6,129 nt of DNA, taken from assembly GCA_003537695.1 (NCBI GenBank), contig DPRC01000074.1:1-6129 (forward strand). Direction: 5' to 3'. Positions 1-6,129 of the stretch are shown here, piece after piece. The stretch's first letter is position 1; each line of letters starts with the position of its first letter. A model generated the notes under the pieces. It saw only the letters and a list, made by a program, of their open reading frames with translations. It searched no databases and was not told where the DNA came from. The position numbers were made by a program, and so were the translations under genes. The DNA is from Polaribacter sp. Its GTDB lineage: Bacteria > Bacteroidota > Bacteroidia > Flavobacteriales > Flavobacteriaceae.

Positions 1-1646
1 GATGCTACTATTTTTGCATATTTATACAAAATTCCTTTCGTATGCTTTAATGGAGGTGCAACCCATTGCGCTTTTCTTACTGCAATTTCTTCGGCAGAAA
101 TTAAAACATTAATAGAATTATCTTCTGCACTAATTCTAATTTTATCTCCTGTTTTTAAAATTCCGATGGTCCCCCCAGATTGTGCTTCTGGCGTAATATG
201 ACCCACTACAAAACCATGTGTTCCTCCAGAAAAACGACCATCTGTTATTAAAGCAACAGATTTTCCTAAACCTGCTCCCATAATTAACGAGGTTGGCTTT
301 AACATTTCCGGCATCCCTGGCCCCCCTTTTGGACCTACATAACGAATGACCACTACATCCCCTTTTTCTACCTCTCCTGCCACAATACCTGTGTTTGCAG
401 CTTGCTCACCGTCATACACCACCGCTTTTCCTTCAAATAACAATCCTTCATTTCCAGAAATTTTTGCAACGGCACCTTCTATGGCCAGGTTTCCATAAAT
501 TATCTGAATATTTCCTGAAGATTTTAATGCCTTATCTTTTGGATAAATCACATCTTGTTCGTCAAATTCCATCGCTTTCACGCTTGCTAAATTGGCGGCC
601 AATGTTTTTCCTGTAACGGTCAGACAATCTCCATGCAAATATCCATTGTCTAATAAGTATTTCATGATTGCAGGTGTTCCTCCAATGCTATGCACGTCTT
701 CCATCAAGTATTTTCCGGAAGGTTTTAAATCTGCAATTAATGGGGTTCTATCGCTTACCTTTTGAAAATCTTCTAAGGTAAATTCAATATCTGCCGCATG
801 TGCAATTGCTAAAAAGTGCAATACTGCATTTGTAGATCCTCCCAAAGCATTTACAATGGCAATGGCGTTTTCTAAAGACTTTTTAGAAATAATATCTAAA
901 GGTTTTAAATCTAATTCTAATAAGTTTTTGATTGCTAAAGCAGTTCTTTCCGCTTCAGATAATTTATTTGGATTCTCCGCAGGAATTGAAGAATTGTAAG
1001 GCAAAGCAAAACCCATACACTCGATGGCAGAAGCCATGGTATTTGCAGTATACATTCCTCCACAAGCACCAGCTCCCGGAATCGCTCTTTTTATAATTTC
1101 CCGGTATTCTTCTTCTTCAATTTCCCCTGCCATTTTTTGCCCTAAAGCTTCAAAAGCAGAAACAATATTTAATTTTTTTCCATTATAATTTCCTGATGCA
1201 ATGGTACCACCATACATCATAATTGATGGACGATTTAAGCGCAGCATTGCTATTACAGCTCCAGGCATGTTTTTATCACAACCAACTACGGAAACCAAGG
1301 CGTCATAACTTTGCGCATTCATAACAGTTTCTATGGAATCTGCAATGATATCTCTGGATGCTAAAGAGTAATTCATTCCTGAAGTTCCCATTGATATTCC
1401 GTCTGATACTCCAATCGTATTAAAACCCAAACCAACTAAACCGGCAATTTTAGATTCAACTTTCACCTCAGCAGCCAAATTATTCAAGTGCATATTACAA
1501 GGGTTACCATCGTAACCAGTGCTCGCAATACCAACCTGAGCTTTGCGCATATCCTCATCTGTTAAACCTACCGCATACAACATTGCTTGCGATGCTGGTT
1601 GAGATTCATCTTGTGTTAATCTTTTACTGTATTTGTTTAATTCCAT
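1..1646 (-). CDS. ilvD: Dihydroxy-acid dehydratase, 3' end cut by the window edge
   Basis: Cytosolic iron-sulfur enzyme that dehydrates 2,3-dihydroxy-isovalerate and 2,3-dihydroxy-3-methylvalerate to the keto acids preceding valine/leucine and isoleucine. I translated 548 codons; the frame at the window edge agrees with the frame at the start codon, and no break was seen. Family landmarks are all present: GNPCNMH with Cys50, GCDKNMPG with Cys123 and Lys125, [11 protein letters not shown] with Cys195, and TDGRFSGGT at about 468-476. In the family the three cysteines bind the Fe-S cluster, the lysine of CDK is carbamylated and binds the metal, and the serine of RFSGG is the proposed base. The protein begins [12 protein letters not shown]. 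An in-frame TAA lies directly before the ATG, so the start cannot move upstream. The family is usually about 555-560 residues, so roughly ten C-terminal residues are missing here. It follows leuA-leuB on the same strand, behind a leader peptide and terminator hairpin that probably control it by attenuation. Confidence 0.97.
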   Translation of the reverse strand, partial: MELNKYSKRLTQDESQPASQAMLYAVGLTDEDMRKAQVGIASTGYDGNPCNMHLNNLAAEVKVESKIAGLVGLGFNTIGVSDGISMGTSGMNYSLASRDIIADSIETVMNAQSYDALVSVVGCDKNMPGAVIAMLRLNRPSIMMYGGTIASGNYNGKKLNIVSAFEALGQKMAGEIEEEEYREIIKRAIPGAGACGGMYTANTMASAIECMGFALPYNSSIPAENPNKLSEAERTALAIKNLLELDLKPLDIISKKSLENAIAIVNALGGSTNAVLHFLAIAHAADIEFTLEDFQKVSDRTPLIADLKPSGKYLMEDVHSIGGTPAIMKYLLDNGYLHGDCLTVTGKTLAANLASVKAMEFDEQDVIYPKDKALKSSGNIQIIYGNLAIEGAVAKISGNEGLLFEGKAVVYDGEQAANTGIVAGEVEKGDVVVIRYVGPKGGPGMPEMLKPTSLIMGAGLGKSVALITDGRFSGGTHGFVVGHITPEAQSGGTIGILKTGDKIRISAEDNSINVLISAEEIAVRKAQWVAPPLKHTKGILYKYAKIVA

Positions 1647-1814
1647 TTACTATATTCTTCAATTATTGACTAAATTACTATGTTTCTCAATTTTATTCGT
1701 GTAAAAAACAAGGTGAATGTTTAAATTCATGTGTTAAAAAAATAACCTAAAACACTTATAATTAGATTTTTAGTTACTTTTTATTATGATACTCAACACC
1801 TTAAAAAACTCTAT

Positions 1815-1844
1815 AAAAAAACCTTCCATTTTAGTGGAAGGTTT
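1815..1844 (-). terminator. Rho-independent terminator, likely the attenuator of ilvD
   Basis: Reading the minus strand, AAACCTTCCA (1844-1835) pairs perfectly with TGGAAGGTTT (1828-1819) around the six-base loop CTAAAA. A run of seven T follows (1821-1815) and overlaps the end of the stem. This is a textbook intrinsic terminator for transcription coming from leuB or the leader peptide. On the plus strand the hairpin is followed only by GTTTAT, so it works mainly in the minus direction. It could simply end the leuA-leuB transcript. I favour an attenuator, because an Ile-rich leader peptide precedes it and no recognisable promoter lies between it and ilvD. Confidence 0.85.
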
Positions 1845-1871
1845 GTTTATAAAAATATAAATAGCACTTCC
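1836..1871 (-). promoter_or_regulatory. Candidate antiterminator fold competing with the terminator
   Basis: GGAAG (minus strand 1871-1867), lying just after the tandem stops of the leader peptide, can pair with CTTCC (1840-1836) in the 5' arm of the terminator. Between them TTTATA and TATAAA (1861-1856 with 1851-1846) form a six-pair hairpin with a four-base loop. The two folds exclude each other. A ribosome on the leader stop codon would cover GGAAG and let the terminator form, while one stalled on the earlier Ile codons would leave it free. The helix is only five pairs and far weaker than the terminator, so this is a tentative inference. Confidence 0.35.
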
Positions 1872-1874
1872 TTA

Positions 1875-1931
1875 TCACCTCTTAATAATGACGTTAATAG
1901 TAGAAATAATATGTAACACTTGTTTTTTCAT
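1875..1931 (-). CDS. Putative ilv leader peptide (18 aa, Ile/Val/Leu-rich)
   Basis: The ATG at 1931-1929 opens an 18-codon frame reading MKKQVLHIISTINVIIKR, closed by TGA (1877-1875) and followed at once by an in-frame TAA. Eight of 18 residues are branched-chain: five Ile (8, 9, 12, 15, 16, all ATT), Val5, Val14 and Leu6. They are packed into residues 5-16. Known ilv leader peptides of enterobacteria share this design of a short basic start, clustered Ile/Val/Leu codons and a terminator hairpin shortly after the stop. Here the hairpin starts 30 nt after the stop codon, in the same direction as ilvD. I infer that the peptide has no function as a protein and that its translation rate reports charged tRNA-Ile and tRNA-Val. 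No clear ribosome binding site is visible, as is normal for Bacteroidota. A chance ORF cannot be excluded, but composition, position and neighbouring terminator agree. Confidence 0.68.
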   Translation of the reverse strand: MKKQVLHIISTINVIIKR

Positions 1932-1968
1932 ATTTCAAACACGGTGGTTTTTTTTAAAAACACCTCTT
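1876..1968 (-). repeat. 8-bp direct repeat flanking the leader peptide
   Basis: AAGAGGTG occurs exactly at 1968-1961 and again at 1883-1876 on the minus strand (CACCTCTT on plus). The first copy contributes the GGTG arm of the post-leuB hairpin. The second overlaps the last codons and stop of the leader peptide. CACC at 1946-1943 lies between the copies and could pair with either GGTG, which would allow alternative folds. An 8-mer repeat in A/T-rich DNA may also be chance. Confidence 0.3.
1943..1964 (-). promoter_or_regulatory. A/U-rich hairpin just after leuB
   Basis: On the minus strand GGTGTTTTT can pair with AAAAA-CACC with one bulged C, giving nine pairs and a three-base loop, 17 nt after the leuB stop codon. 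No T-run follows in the minus direction, so it should not terminate leuA-leuB transcription. A T-rich stretch does follow it on the plus strand, but no plus-strand gene leads into it. It may protect the leuB mRNA end or be part of the ilv leader fold. Confidence 0.35.
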
Positions 1969-1981
1969 TTATTTTTTATAC

Positions 1982-3103
1982 CTATATAATCGTACTCTGA
2001 CCCGCATGAATATTCATGAAGTTCAAATTACTATCTTCCTGATTTAAAATATAATCTGCAATAAAATCGCCCACATTAGAAGTAGATGCAGGATACTTGT
2101 TCTTTCCTTTAATATCTTGTGTAGTAATCCCTAAAATTAGAGATTTTTCTACAGCACGCTCTATGGCGCCAGCTTCTTCATGCAAGCCTAAATATTCTAA
2201 CAACATTCCTGCAGATAAAATAGAGCCTAGAGGATTTGCGATATCCTTTCCTTTTGCTGCTGGAAAAGAACCATGTATTGGCTCAAACAATGCATTTTTA
2301 GCCCCTATTGAAGAGGATGCGAGTAAACCAATTGAACCACTAATAACGCTTGCTTCGTCGGAAATAATATCTCCAAATAAATTTTCAGTAAGAATAACAT
2401 CAAACTGTTTTGGATTTAAAATCAATTGCACTGCAGCATTATCTACATACAGATATTCCAGCGTCACATCTTTGTATTGTTTTGCAATTTCTGTAACTGT
2501 TTTTCTCCACAAACGAGAAGTTTCTAAAACATTCGCTTTGTCAATTAAAGTTACTTTTTTCTTTCTACTTTGCGATGCCTTAAAGGCAATATGTGTTATT
2601 CTTGAAATTTCTTTTACAGTGTAAGAAGAGATATCAAAAGCGGTTAAACCATCTTTGCTAGTTTCTTTTTTCCCGAAGTAAATTCCTCCGGTTAATTCTC
2701 TATAAATAACAATATCTGTTCCAATAATTATTTCTCTTTTTAAAGGAGAGTTTTTTATCAAACTGCTAAAAGCCTTTACCGGTCGCGTATTACAAAACAA
2801 GTCTAATGCCTGCCTCAATTGCAAAAGGCCTTGCTCTGGTCTTACCCTCGCTTCAGGATCTTGATCGTATTTGGGATCTCCAATAGCACCAAATAAAATA
2901 GCATCTGCGCGCTTGCAAATGGCGATTGTTTCTTCAGGCAACGGTTTCCCAAAACGCTCAATTGCACAGGCCCCCATTTGAGCTTCCTTATATAAAAAAA
3001 CATGATCATACATCTCTGCAACTGCATCTAATGCTTTTTTTGCTTGATTAATCACTTCCGGTCCAATACCGTCTCCAGGAATTACTGCGATTGTATATTT
3101 CAT
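1982..3103 (-). CDS. leuB: 3-isopropylmalate dehydrogenase
   Basis: Third step of leucine synthesis: NAD-dependent oxidative decarboxylation of 3-isopropylmalate to 2-ketoisocaproate, in the cytosol, acting as a dimer. The 373-residue protein starts MKYTIAVIPGDGIGPEV, the usual N-terminus. Substrate and metal residues of the family are present: Arg97 (LLQLRQAL), Arg107 (NTRP), Arg135 and Tyr142 (YRELTGGIYFG), Lys189 (IDKANVL), Asp221 (VDNAAVQL), and Asp245/Asp249 in the signature NLFGDIISDEAS. The cofactor loop reads EPIHGSFPAAKGKDIANP (274-291). In the better-known enzymes the matching stretch is GSAPDIAGK, so the NAD-ribose-binding Asp is Ala282 here. After the usual end (SNVGDFIADYIL) about 20 extra residues follow. 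The gene starts 21 nt after leuA and is surely in the same transcription unit. Its stop codon is 50 nt before the ilv leader peptide. Confidence 0.97.
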   Translation of the reverse strand: MKYTIAVIPGDGIGPEVINQAKKALDAVAEMYDHVFLYKEAQMGACAIERFGKPLPEETIAICKRADAILFGAIGDPKYDQDPEARVRPEQGLLQLRQALDLFCNTRPVKAFSSLIKNSPLKREIIIGTDIVIYRELTGGIYFGKKETSKDGLTAFDISSYTVKEISRITHIAFKASQSRKKKVTLIDKANVLETSRLWRKTVTEIAKQYKDVTLEYLYVDNAAVQLILNPKQFDVILTENLFGDIISDEASVISGSIGLLASSSIGAKNALFEPIHGSFPAAKGKDIANPLGSILSAGMLLEYLGLHEEAGAIERAVEKSLILGITTQDIKGKNKYPASTSNVGDFIADYILNQEDSNLNFMNIHAGQSTII

Positions 3104-3124
3104 TTGTATGTTTGTATAGAGTTC

Positions 3125-4300
3125 TTATGCGACTGCAATTTTAGAGATTTTGTCAACCTCTTTCATGATCTCATGAATCCCTTCATCTCTTACTTCTTTT
3201 TGCTTATCTGCTATGATTAAAAAGGAATCATAAGCAATATCTAATTGAATTTTGGTTAATTCGTACCCAATTTTCTTTGCTCTATACGCCAGAGCAGCTC
3301 TTCCGCTTCTTGCTGTTAAAACAATGGCACTTTCGGTAACACCAACATCTTCAGGGTCCATAATTTCATAGGTTTCTCTATTTTTTATGACTCCATCTTG
3401 GTGAATTCCGGAACTGTGCGCAAATGCATTTGCACCCACAATGGCCTTGTTGGGCTGCACGGGCATTCCCATGCTTTCACGCACTAAAATACTCGTATCG
3501 TACAAAAGTTTTGTATTCACGCTGGTATCTAAGTTTAGGTATGGATGTTGTTTTAACACCATTACAACTTCTTCTAAAGCTGTATTTCCTGCGCGCTCTC
3601 CAATTCCGTTGATAGTGCACTCAATTTGACGCGCACCATTGATAACACCTGCGATCGAATTTGCAGTTGCCATTCCTAAATCGTTATGACAGTGGCAAGA
3701 AAGTATTACCTTTTCGATACCCCTCACATTTTCGCGTAAATATTTTATTTTTGCACCGTATTCTTCTGGAAGACAATAACCGGTAGTATCGGGTATATTT
3801 AGCACCGTTGCACCCGCTTTTATGACTGCTTCGCATACTTTAGCTAAAAATGCATTGTCGGTTCTCCCCGCATCTTCTGCATAGAACTCTACATCCTCTA
3901 CAAAAGACTTTGAATATGAAACTGCCTTTACGGCTCTTTCGATTACCTGCTCTCTTGTGGAATTGAATTTAAATTTTATATGTGAATCGCTTGTTCCAAT
4001 TCCCGTGTGAATTCTTGGAAACTTCGCGTATTTTAAAGCTGCTGCGGCAACTTTTATATCATTCTCTACAGCCCTTGTTAAGCCACAAACCGTTGCATTT
4101 TTTACTATTTTTGAAATTTCAGAAACAGAAGTAAAGTCTCCCGGACTCGACACTGGAAAACCAGCTTCTATGACATTCACACCCAACAAATCTAAACGCT
4201 CAGCAATTACAAGTTTTTGTGCCGTATCTAACTTACAACCAGGAACTTGCTCACCATCTCTAAGTGTTGTATCGAAAATTTGTACTTGGTTGTCTTGCAT
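3125..4300 (-). CDS. leuA: 2-isopropylmalate synthase, short form without regulatory domain
   Basis: First committed step of leucine synthesis: acetyl-CoA plus 2-keto-isovalerate gives 2-isopropylmalate, with a divalent metal, in the cytosol. The 391 residues form a DRE-TIM metallolyase barrel. Landmarks are [13 protein letters not shown] (9-21, with Arg14 and metal-binding Asp15), [12 protein letters not shown] (137-148), LNIPDTTGY (167-175), CHCHNDLG with metal-binding His203 and His205, and NGIGERAGN (231-239). A subdomain follows with [13 protein letters not shown] (291-303) and SGRAAL (332-337). The chain then ends. The roughly 120-residue C-terminal leucine-binding domain of classical enzymes (E. 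coli LeuA has 523 residues) is absent, so feedback inhibition at that site should be missing. Citramalate and homocitrate synthases share the fold, but coupling to leuB and the close match to leuA motifs support 2-isopropylmalate synthase. No leuC or leuD adjoins it in this window. Confidence 0.95.
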   Translation of the reverse strand: MQDNQVQIFDTTLRDGEQVPGCKLDTAQKLVIAERLDLLGVNVIEAGFPVSSPGDFTSVSEISKIVKNATVCGLTRAVENDIKVAAAALKYAKFPRIHTGIGTSDSHIKFKFNSTREQVIERAVKAVSYSKSFVEDVEFYAEDAGRTDNAFLAKVCEAVIKAGATVLNIPDTTGYCLPEEYGAKIKYLRENVRGIEKVILSCHCHNDLGMATANSIAGVINGARQIECTINGIGERAGNTALEEVVMVLKQHPYLNLDTSVNTKLLYDTSILVRESMGMPVQPNKAIVGANAFAHSSGIHQDGVIKNRETYEIMDPEDVGVTESAIVLTARSGRAALAYRAKKIGYELTKIQLDIAYDSFLIIADKQKEVRDEGIHEIMKEVDKISKIAVA

Positions 4301-4331
4301 AATTTCTGGAAAGATTGTAATTATTATAAAT

Positions 4332-4339
4332 CAAATATA
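4332..4339 (-). promoter_or_regulatory. Putative -7 element of the leuA-leuB promoter
   Basis: The minus strand reads TATATTTG at 4339-4332, an exact match to the Bacteroidota -7 consensus TAnnTTTG. It lies 31 nt before the leuA ATG, predicting an untranslated leader of about 25 nt. I found no TTG at the expected -33 distance, so the call rests on the -7 box and its position. The remaining divergent spacer (4301-4432) shows no leader peptide or terminator for leuA. Confidence 0.5.
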
Positions 4340-4432
4340 TATCTTGCCTACCTATTCATTTTCCCCCTACTTAAGAACACACGATTTCTAAACGAAATTG
4401 ATCATAACTAAAAAACTGACCGTCAATATTTT

Positions 4433-5992
4433 ATGAGCAAAATCATTACATCCGTCAATCAGCAAAATGATGCTCTTTTTGTACTAATTAAGTCACTAAC
4501 GAAGTCCGAAAAGCGACAGTTTAATCTTTATGTCGGAAGATTGGGTGGAAATATTGATGCCAAATTTTTCTCGTTGTTTAAATTTTTAGAAAAATTAAAA
4601 ATATATGATGAAAAAGTAATTATTGGAAGCGGTATTGTTTCGAAGCAACAGCTTTCTAATTTAAAGGCACATTTATACAAACAAATATTAATCAGTCTTC
4701 GTTTGAATCCTGCGCATAAAAATGTAAGAATTCAAATTAGAGAACAGTTAGACTTTGCAACTGTTTTGTATCAAAAGGGACTGTATAAACAGAGTTTAAA
4801 ACTCTTGGAAAAGGCCAAGAACATGGCGTTGGATAATGAAGAAAAAAACATTGCTTATGAAATTGTAGAGCTTGAAAAAGTTATCGAGACCCAATATATC
4901 ACGAGAAGTTTAAGCAACAGAGCAGATCAACTATCTGTGCAAGCAAAAGAATTAAGCCAGCAAAATGTAATTGCCAGTAAACTCTCCAATTTATCTTTAC
5001 AATTGTACAGCCACCTTTTACAAAATGGCTATGTGAAAAATGAAAAAGAAGTCGCATTTATTGAAGTTTATTTTAACAAAAAAATGCCAAAATATGACTA
5101 TCATTCTCTAGGTTTTAGAGAAAAGCTGTGGTTGTACAAAGCGCATTTATGGCATAGTTTTTTAGTTCAAGATTTTTTACTGAGTTATAAATATGCAAGA
5201 AAATGTGTTGATCTCTTCAACAGTTCTAAACTCATTCACTTGCATCCCGTTTTTTATCTAAAATCAAAAAACTACTTGCTAGAGGCTTCTTTTTTAGTGA
5301 AAAAAACATCGACTTTTAAAAAAGAATTAGAAGCTTTTGAAACTGAGATTGAGAACAAGCAAATTCCATTAAATACAAATACAGAATTGTTGATTTTCAT
5401 GTATTTATATTCTAACAAATTACACTTGCACTTTTTAGAAGGGTCTTTTAAAAAGGGAGAATACTTAGTGGCTGTAATTAATGCTAAAATCGAAAAGTAT
5501 CAAAATAGATTAGACAACCATTATATTGTTTTATTAAATTATAAGATCGCGTGCTTGTACTTCGGTATGGGTGAAAATAGACGCTGTATTGCATACCTAC
5601 AAAAAATAATTCGCTCTAAAAACCTAAGCTCTGCAGAAGATTTACAATGCTTTGCACGCATCTTAAACTTGATAGCGCATTACGAGTGCGGTTTGGATTA
5701 TGACTTAGAAAGACAATTTATAGACACCTATAAATTCTTACTAAAAATGGAGAATTTACAGGAAGTACAAAAGGTATTCCTTACCTCTATTCGGGATTTA
5801 AGTGATGTTTTTCCGCATGAAATTAAAAATGAATTCAAAAAAATTCATGCCAAATTAAAAAAGTTTGAAAACCATCCTTACGAAAAAAGAGCCTTTTTAT
5901 ATTTAGATATTTTATCTTGGTTAGAAAGTAAAATTCAAAACAAACCCATTGCCACAATTATTAGAGAAAAAGCAAATCTATTTAACAAGTAG
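4433..5992 (+). CDS. Uncharacterised helical protein with TPR-like repeats
   Basis: A 519-residue protein that I do not recognise as any family of known function. It is rich in Lys, Leu and Tyr, with no signal peptide, membrane span or enzymatic motif that I can see, so it is probably cytosolic. The predicted structure is helical throughout. Two stretches look like tetratricopeptide helix pairs: about 105-135 (FATVLYQKGLYKQSLKLLEK) and about 368-395 (NYKIACLYFGMGENRRCIAY). A third weaker one lies around 250-263. The N-terminus (DALFVLIKSLTKSEKRQFNLY) resembles a small helical cap. An in-frame TAA at 4409-4411 and no alternative start codon between fix the ATG at 4433. It is divergent from leuA with a 132-nt spacer and has no visible link to BCAA synthesis. 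A scaffold or protein-interaction role is the most that can be inferred, and a lineage-restricted family is likely. The coding frame is intact. Confidence 0.85.
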   Translation: MSKIITSVNQQNDALFVLIKSLTKSEKRQFNLYVGRLGGNIDAKFFSLFKFLEKLKIYDEKVIIGSGIVSKQQLSNLKAHLYKQILISLRLNPAHKNVRIQIREQLDFATVLYQKGLYKQSLKLLEKAKNMALDNEEKNIAYEIVELEKVIETQYITRSLSNRADQLSVQAKELSQQNVIASKLSNLSLQLYSHLLQNGYVKNEKEVAFIEVYFNKKMPKYDYHSLGFREKLWLYKAHLWHSFLVQDFLLSYKYARKCVDLFNSSKLIHLHPVFYLKSKNYLLEASFLVKKTSTFKKELEAFETEIENKQIPLNTNTELLIFMYLYSNKLHLHFLEGSFKKGEYLVAVINAKIEKYQNRLDNHYIVLLNYKIACLYFGMGENRRCIAYLQKIIRSKNLSSAEDLQCFARILNLIAHYECGLDYDLERQFIDTYKFLLKMENLQEVQKVFLTSIRDLSDVFPHEIKNEFKKIHAKLKKFENHPYEKRAFLYLDILSWLESKIQNKPIATIIREKANLFNK

Positions 5993-6018
5993 CTTTAAAT
6001 TTTCAATTTTAACCTCCT

Positions 6019-6043
6019 GATTTTATCAAAATCGTATTAATAC
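6019..6043 (+). terminator. Weak inverted repeats after the TPR-like gene
   Basis: GATTTT (6019-6024) pairs with AAAATC (6028-6033) around three bases, followed at once by the 10-bp palindrome GTATTAATAC (6034-6043). Both are A/T-rich, and no clean T-run follows. They lie 27 nt after the stop codon and could mark the transcript end, but they do not form a convincing intrinsic terminator. Confidence 0.2.
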
Positions 6044-6096
6044 AGTTATTTACTAAAATAATTTGCATTCTATAAGTACAAATTAAATATAAATAA

Positions 6097-6104
6097 TACT
6101 TTTG
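6097..6104 (+). promoter_or_regulatory. Putative -7 element pointing out of the window
   Basis: TACTTTTG matches the Bacteroidota -7 consensus TAnnTTTG on the plus strand, in the A/T-rich spacer after the 519-residue gene. It is followed by CCTTGTGC. The nearest upstream TTG (6063-6065) is 31 nt away, too far for the usual -33 spacing. It would serve a plus-strand gene starting beyond the window. Confidence 0.4.
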
Positions 6105-6129
6105 CCTTGTGCACGACATAATATTCAAC

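Larger units (their letters stand above)
1647..1981 (-). promoter_or_regulatory. Long leader region between leuB and ilvD
   Basis: This is a 335-nt gap, very A/T-rich. Read in the direction of ilvD it holds, in order, a weak A/U hairpin just after leuB, an 18-codon peptide rich in Ile/Val/Leu, a small A/U hairpin, a strong terminator-type hairpin with a T-run, and then about 170 nt of A/T-rich sequence up to the ilvD ATG. I found no TAnnTTTG element on the minus strand anywhere in the gap. From 1647 to 1818 there is not even a TTTG. The final 170 nt otherwise shows only short weak dyads and a chance-looking 23-codon frame (1659-1730). I infer a 5' leader controlling ilvD and any downstream ilv genes. 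Confidence 0.7.

Noticed and set aside
395..616. A 73-codon plus-strand open frame opposite ilvD
   Set aside because: It is a shadow of the conserved ilvD coding sequence, with no promoter or plausible product.
1659..1730. A 23-codon minus-strand frame starting MNLNIHLVFYTNKIEK just before ilvD, as a possible second leader peptide
   Set aside because: Its 7 branched-chain residues of 23 are about what A/T-rich DNA gives by chance, they are not clustered, and no terminator or antiterminator follows before the ilvD start.
1731..1755. GTGTT/AACAC inverted repeat between the terminator and ilvD
   Set aside because: Five pairs around a 15-base loop with no conserved context; too weak to call a structure.
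1943..1980. Plus-strand terminator (hairpin followed by a T-rich stretch) entering leuB from its 3' side
   Set aside because: No plus-strand gene leads into it, so it is listed only as a hairpin of the minus-strand transcript.
2097..2624. A 175-codon plus-strand open frame opposite leuB
   Set aside because: It lies wholly inside leuB on the other strand. leuB has intact family motifs, and the antisense translation resembles no protein I know.
4170..4391. A plus-strand frame running out of the leuA start region into the divergent spacer
   Set aside because: It overlaps the conserved N-terminus of leuA in antisense, and its product looks like a non-coding translation.
4417..4425. Small palindrome TGACCGTCA upstream of the 519-residue gene, as a possible operator
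   Set aside because: Only four pairs around a centre base; too short to separate from chance.

Overview
The window is AT-rich, and its non-coding DNA is very A/T-dense. Start codons lack clear Shine-Dalgarno sequences, and two promoter-like sites match the Bacteroidota -7 element TAnnTTTG. The protein sequences have a flavobacterial character. I infer a member of the Flavobacteriia (Bacteroidota), chromosomal, in a branched-chain amino-acid (BCAA) biosynthesis locus. No mobile element, CRISPR array, tRNA or rRNA was seen.

Layout: on the minus strand, transcription runs leuA (2-isopropylmalate synthase, 4300 to 3125), a 21-nt gap, leuB (3-isopropylmalate dehydrogenase, 3103 to 1982), a 335-nt non-coding interval, then ilvD (dihydroxy-acid dehydratase, 1646 to the window edge, lacking only its last codons). 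Divergent from leuA on the plus strand is a 519-residue helical protein of unknown function (4433-5992). After it come about 137 nt ending in a promoter-like site that points out of the window.

The most interesting part is the leuB-ilvD interval. It encodes a well-formed 18-codon leader peptide, MKKQVLHIISTINVIIKR, with 5 Ile, 2 Val and 1 Leu and tandem stops. Thirty nt downstream of the stop codon is a 10-bp hairpin followed by seven T in the direction of ilvD. No TTTG (the invariant half of the -7 element) occurs on the minus strand between this terminator and ilvD. RNA polymerase therefore probably has to pass through the terminator to reach ilvD, which is the layout of a ribosome-mediated transcription attenuator sensing isoleucine/valine supply.

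How the genes work together: IlvD makes 2-keto-isovalerate (valine and leucine branches) and 2-keto-3-methylvalerate (isoleucine). LeuA condenses 2-keto-isovalerate with acetyl-CoA. LeuB later oxidises 3-isopropylmalate. The isomerase genes leuC and leuD and the genes ilvB, ilvN and ilvC are not in this window. This LeuA has no C-terminal leucine-binding regulatory domain, so transcript-level control at the leader may carry more weight.
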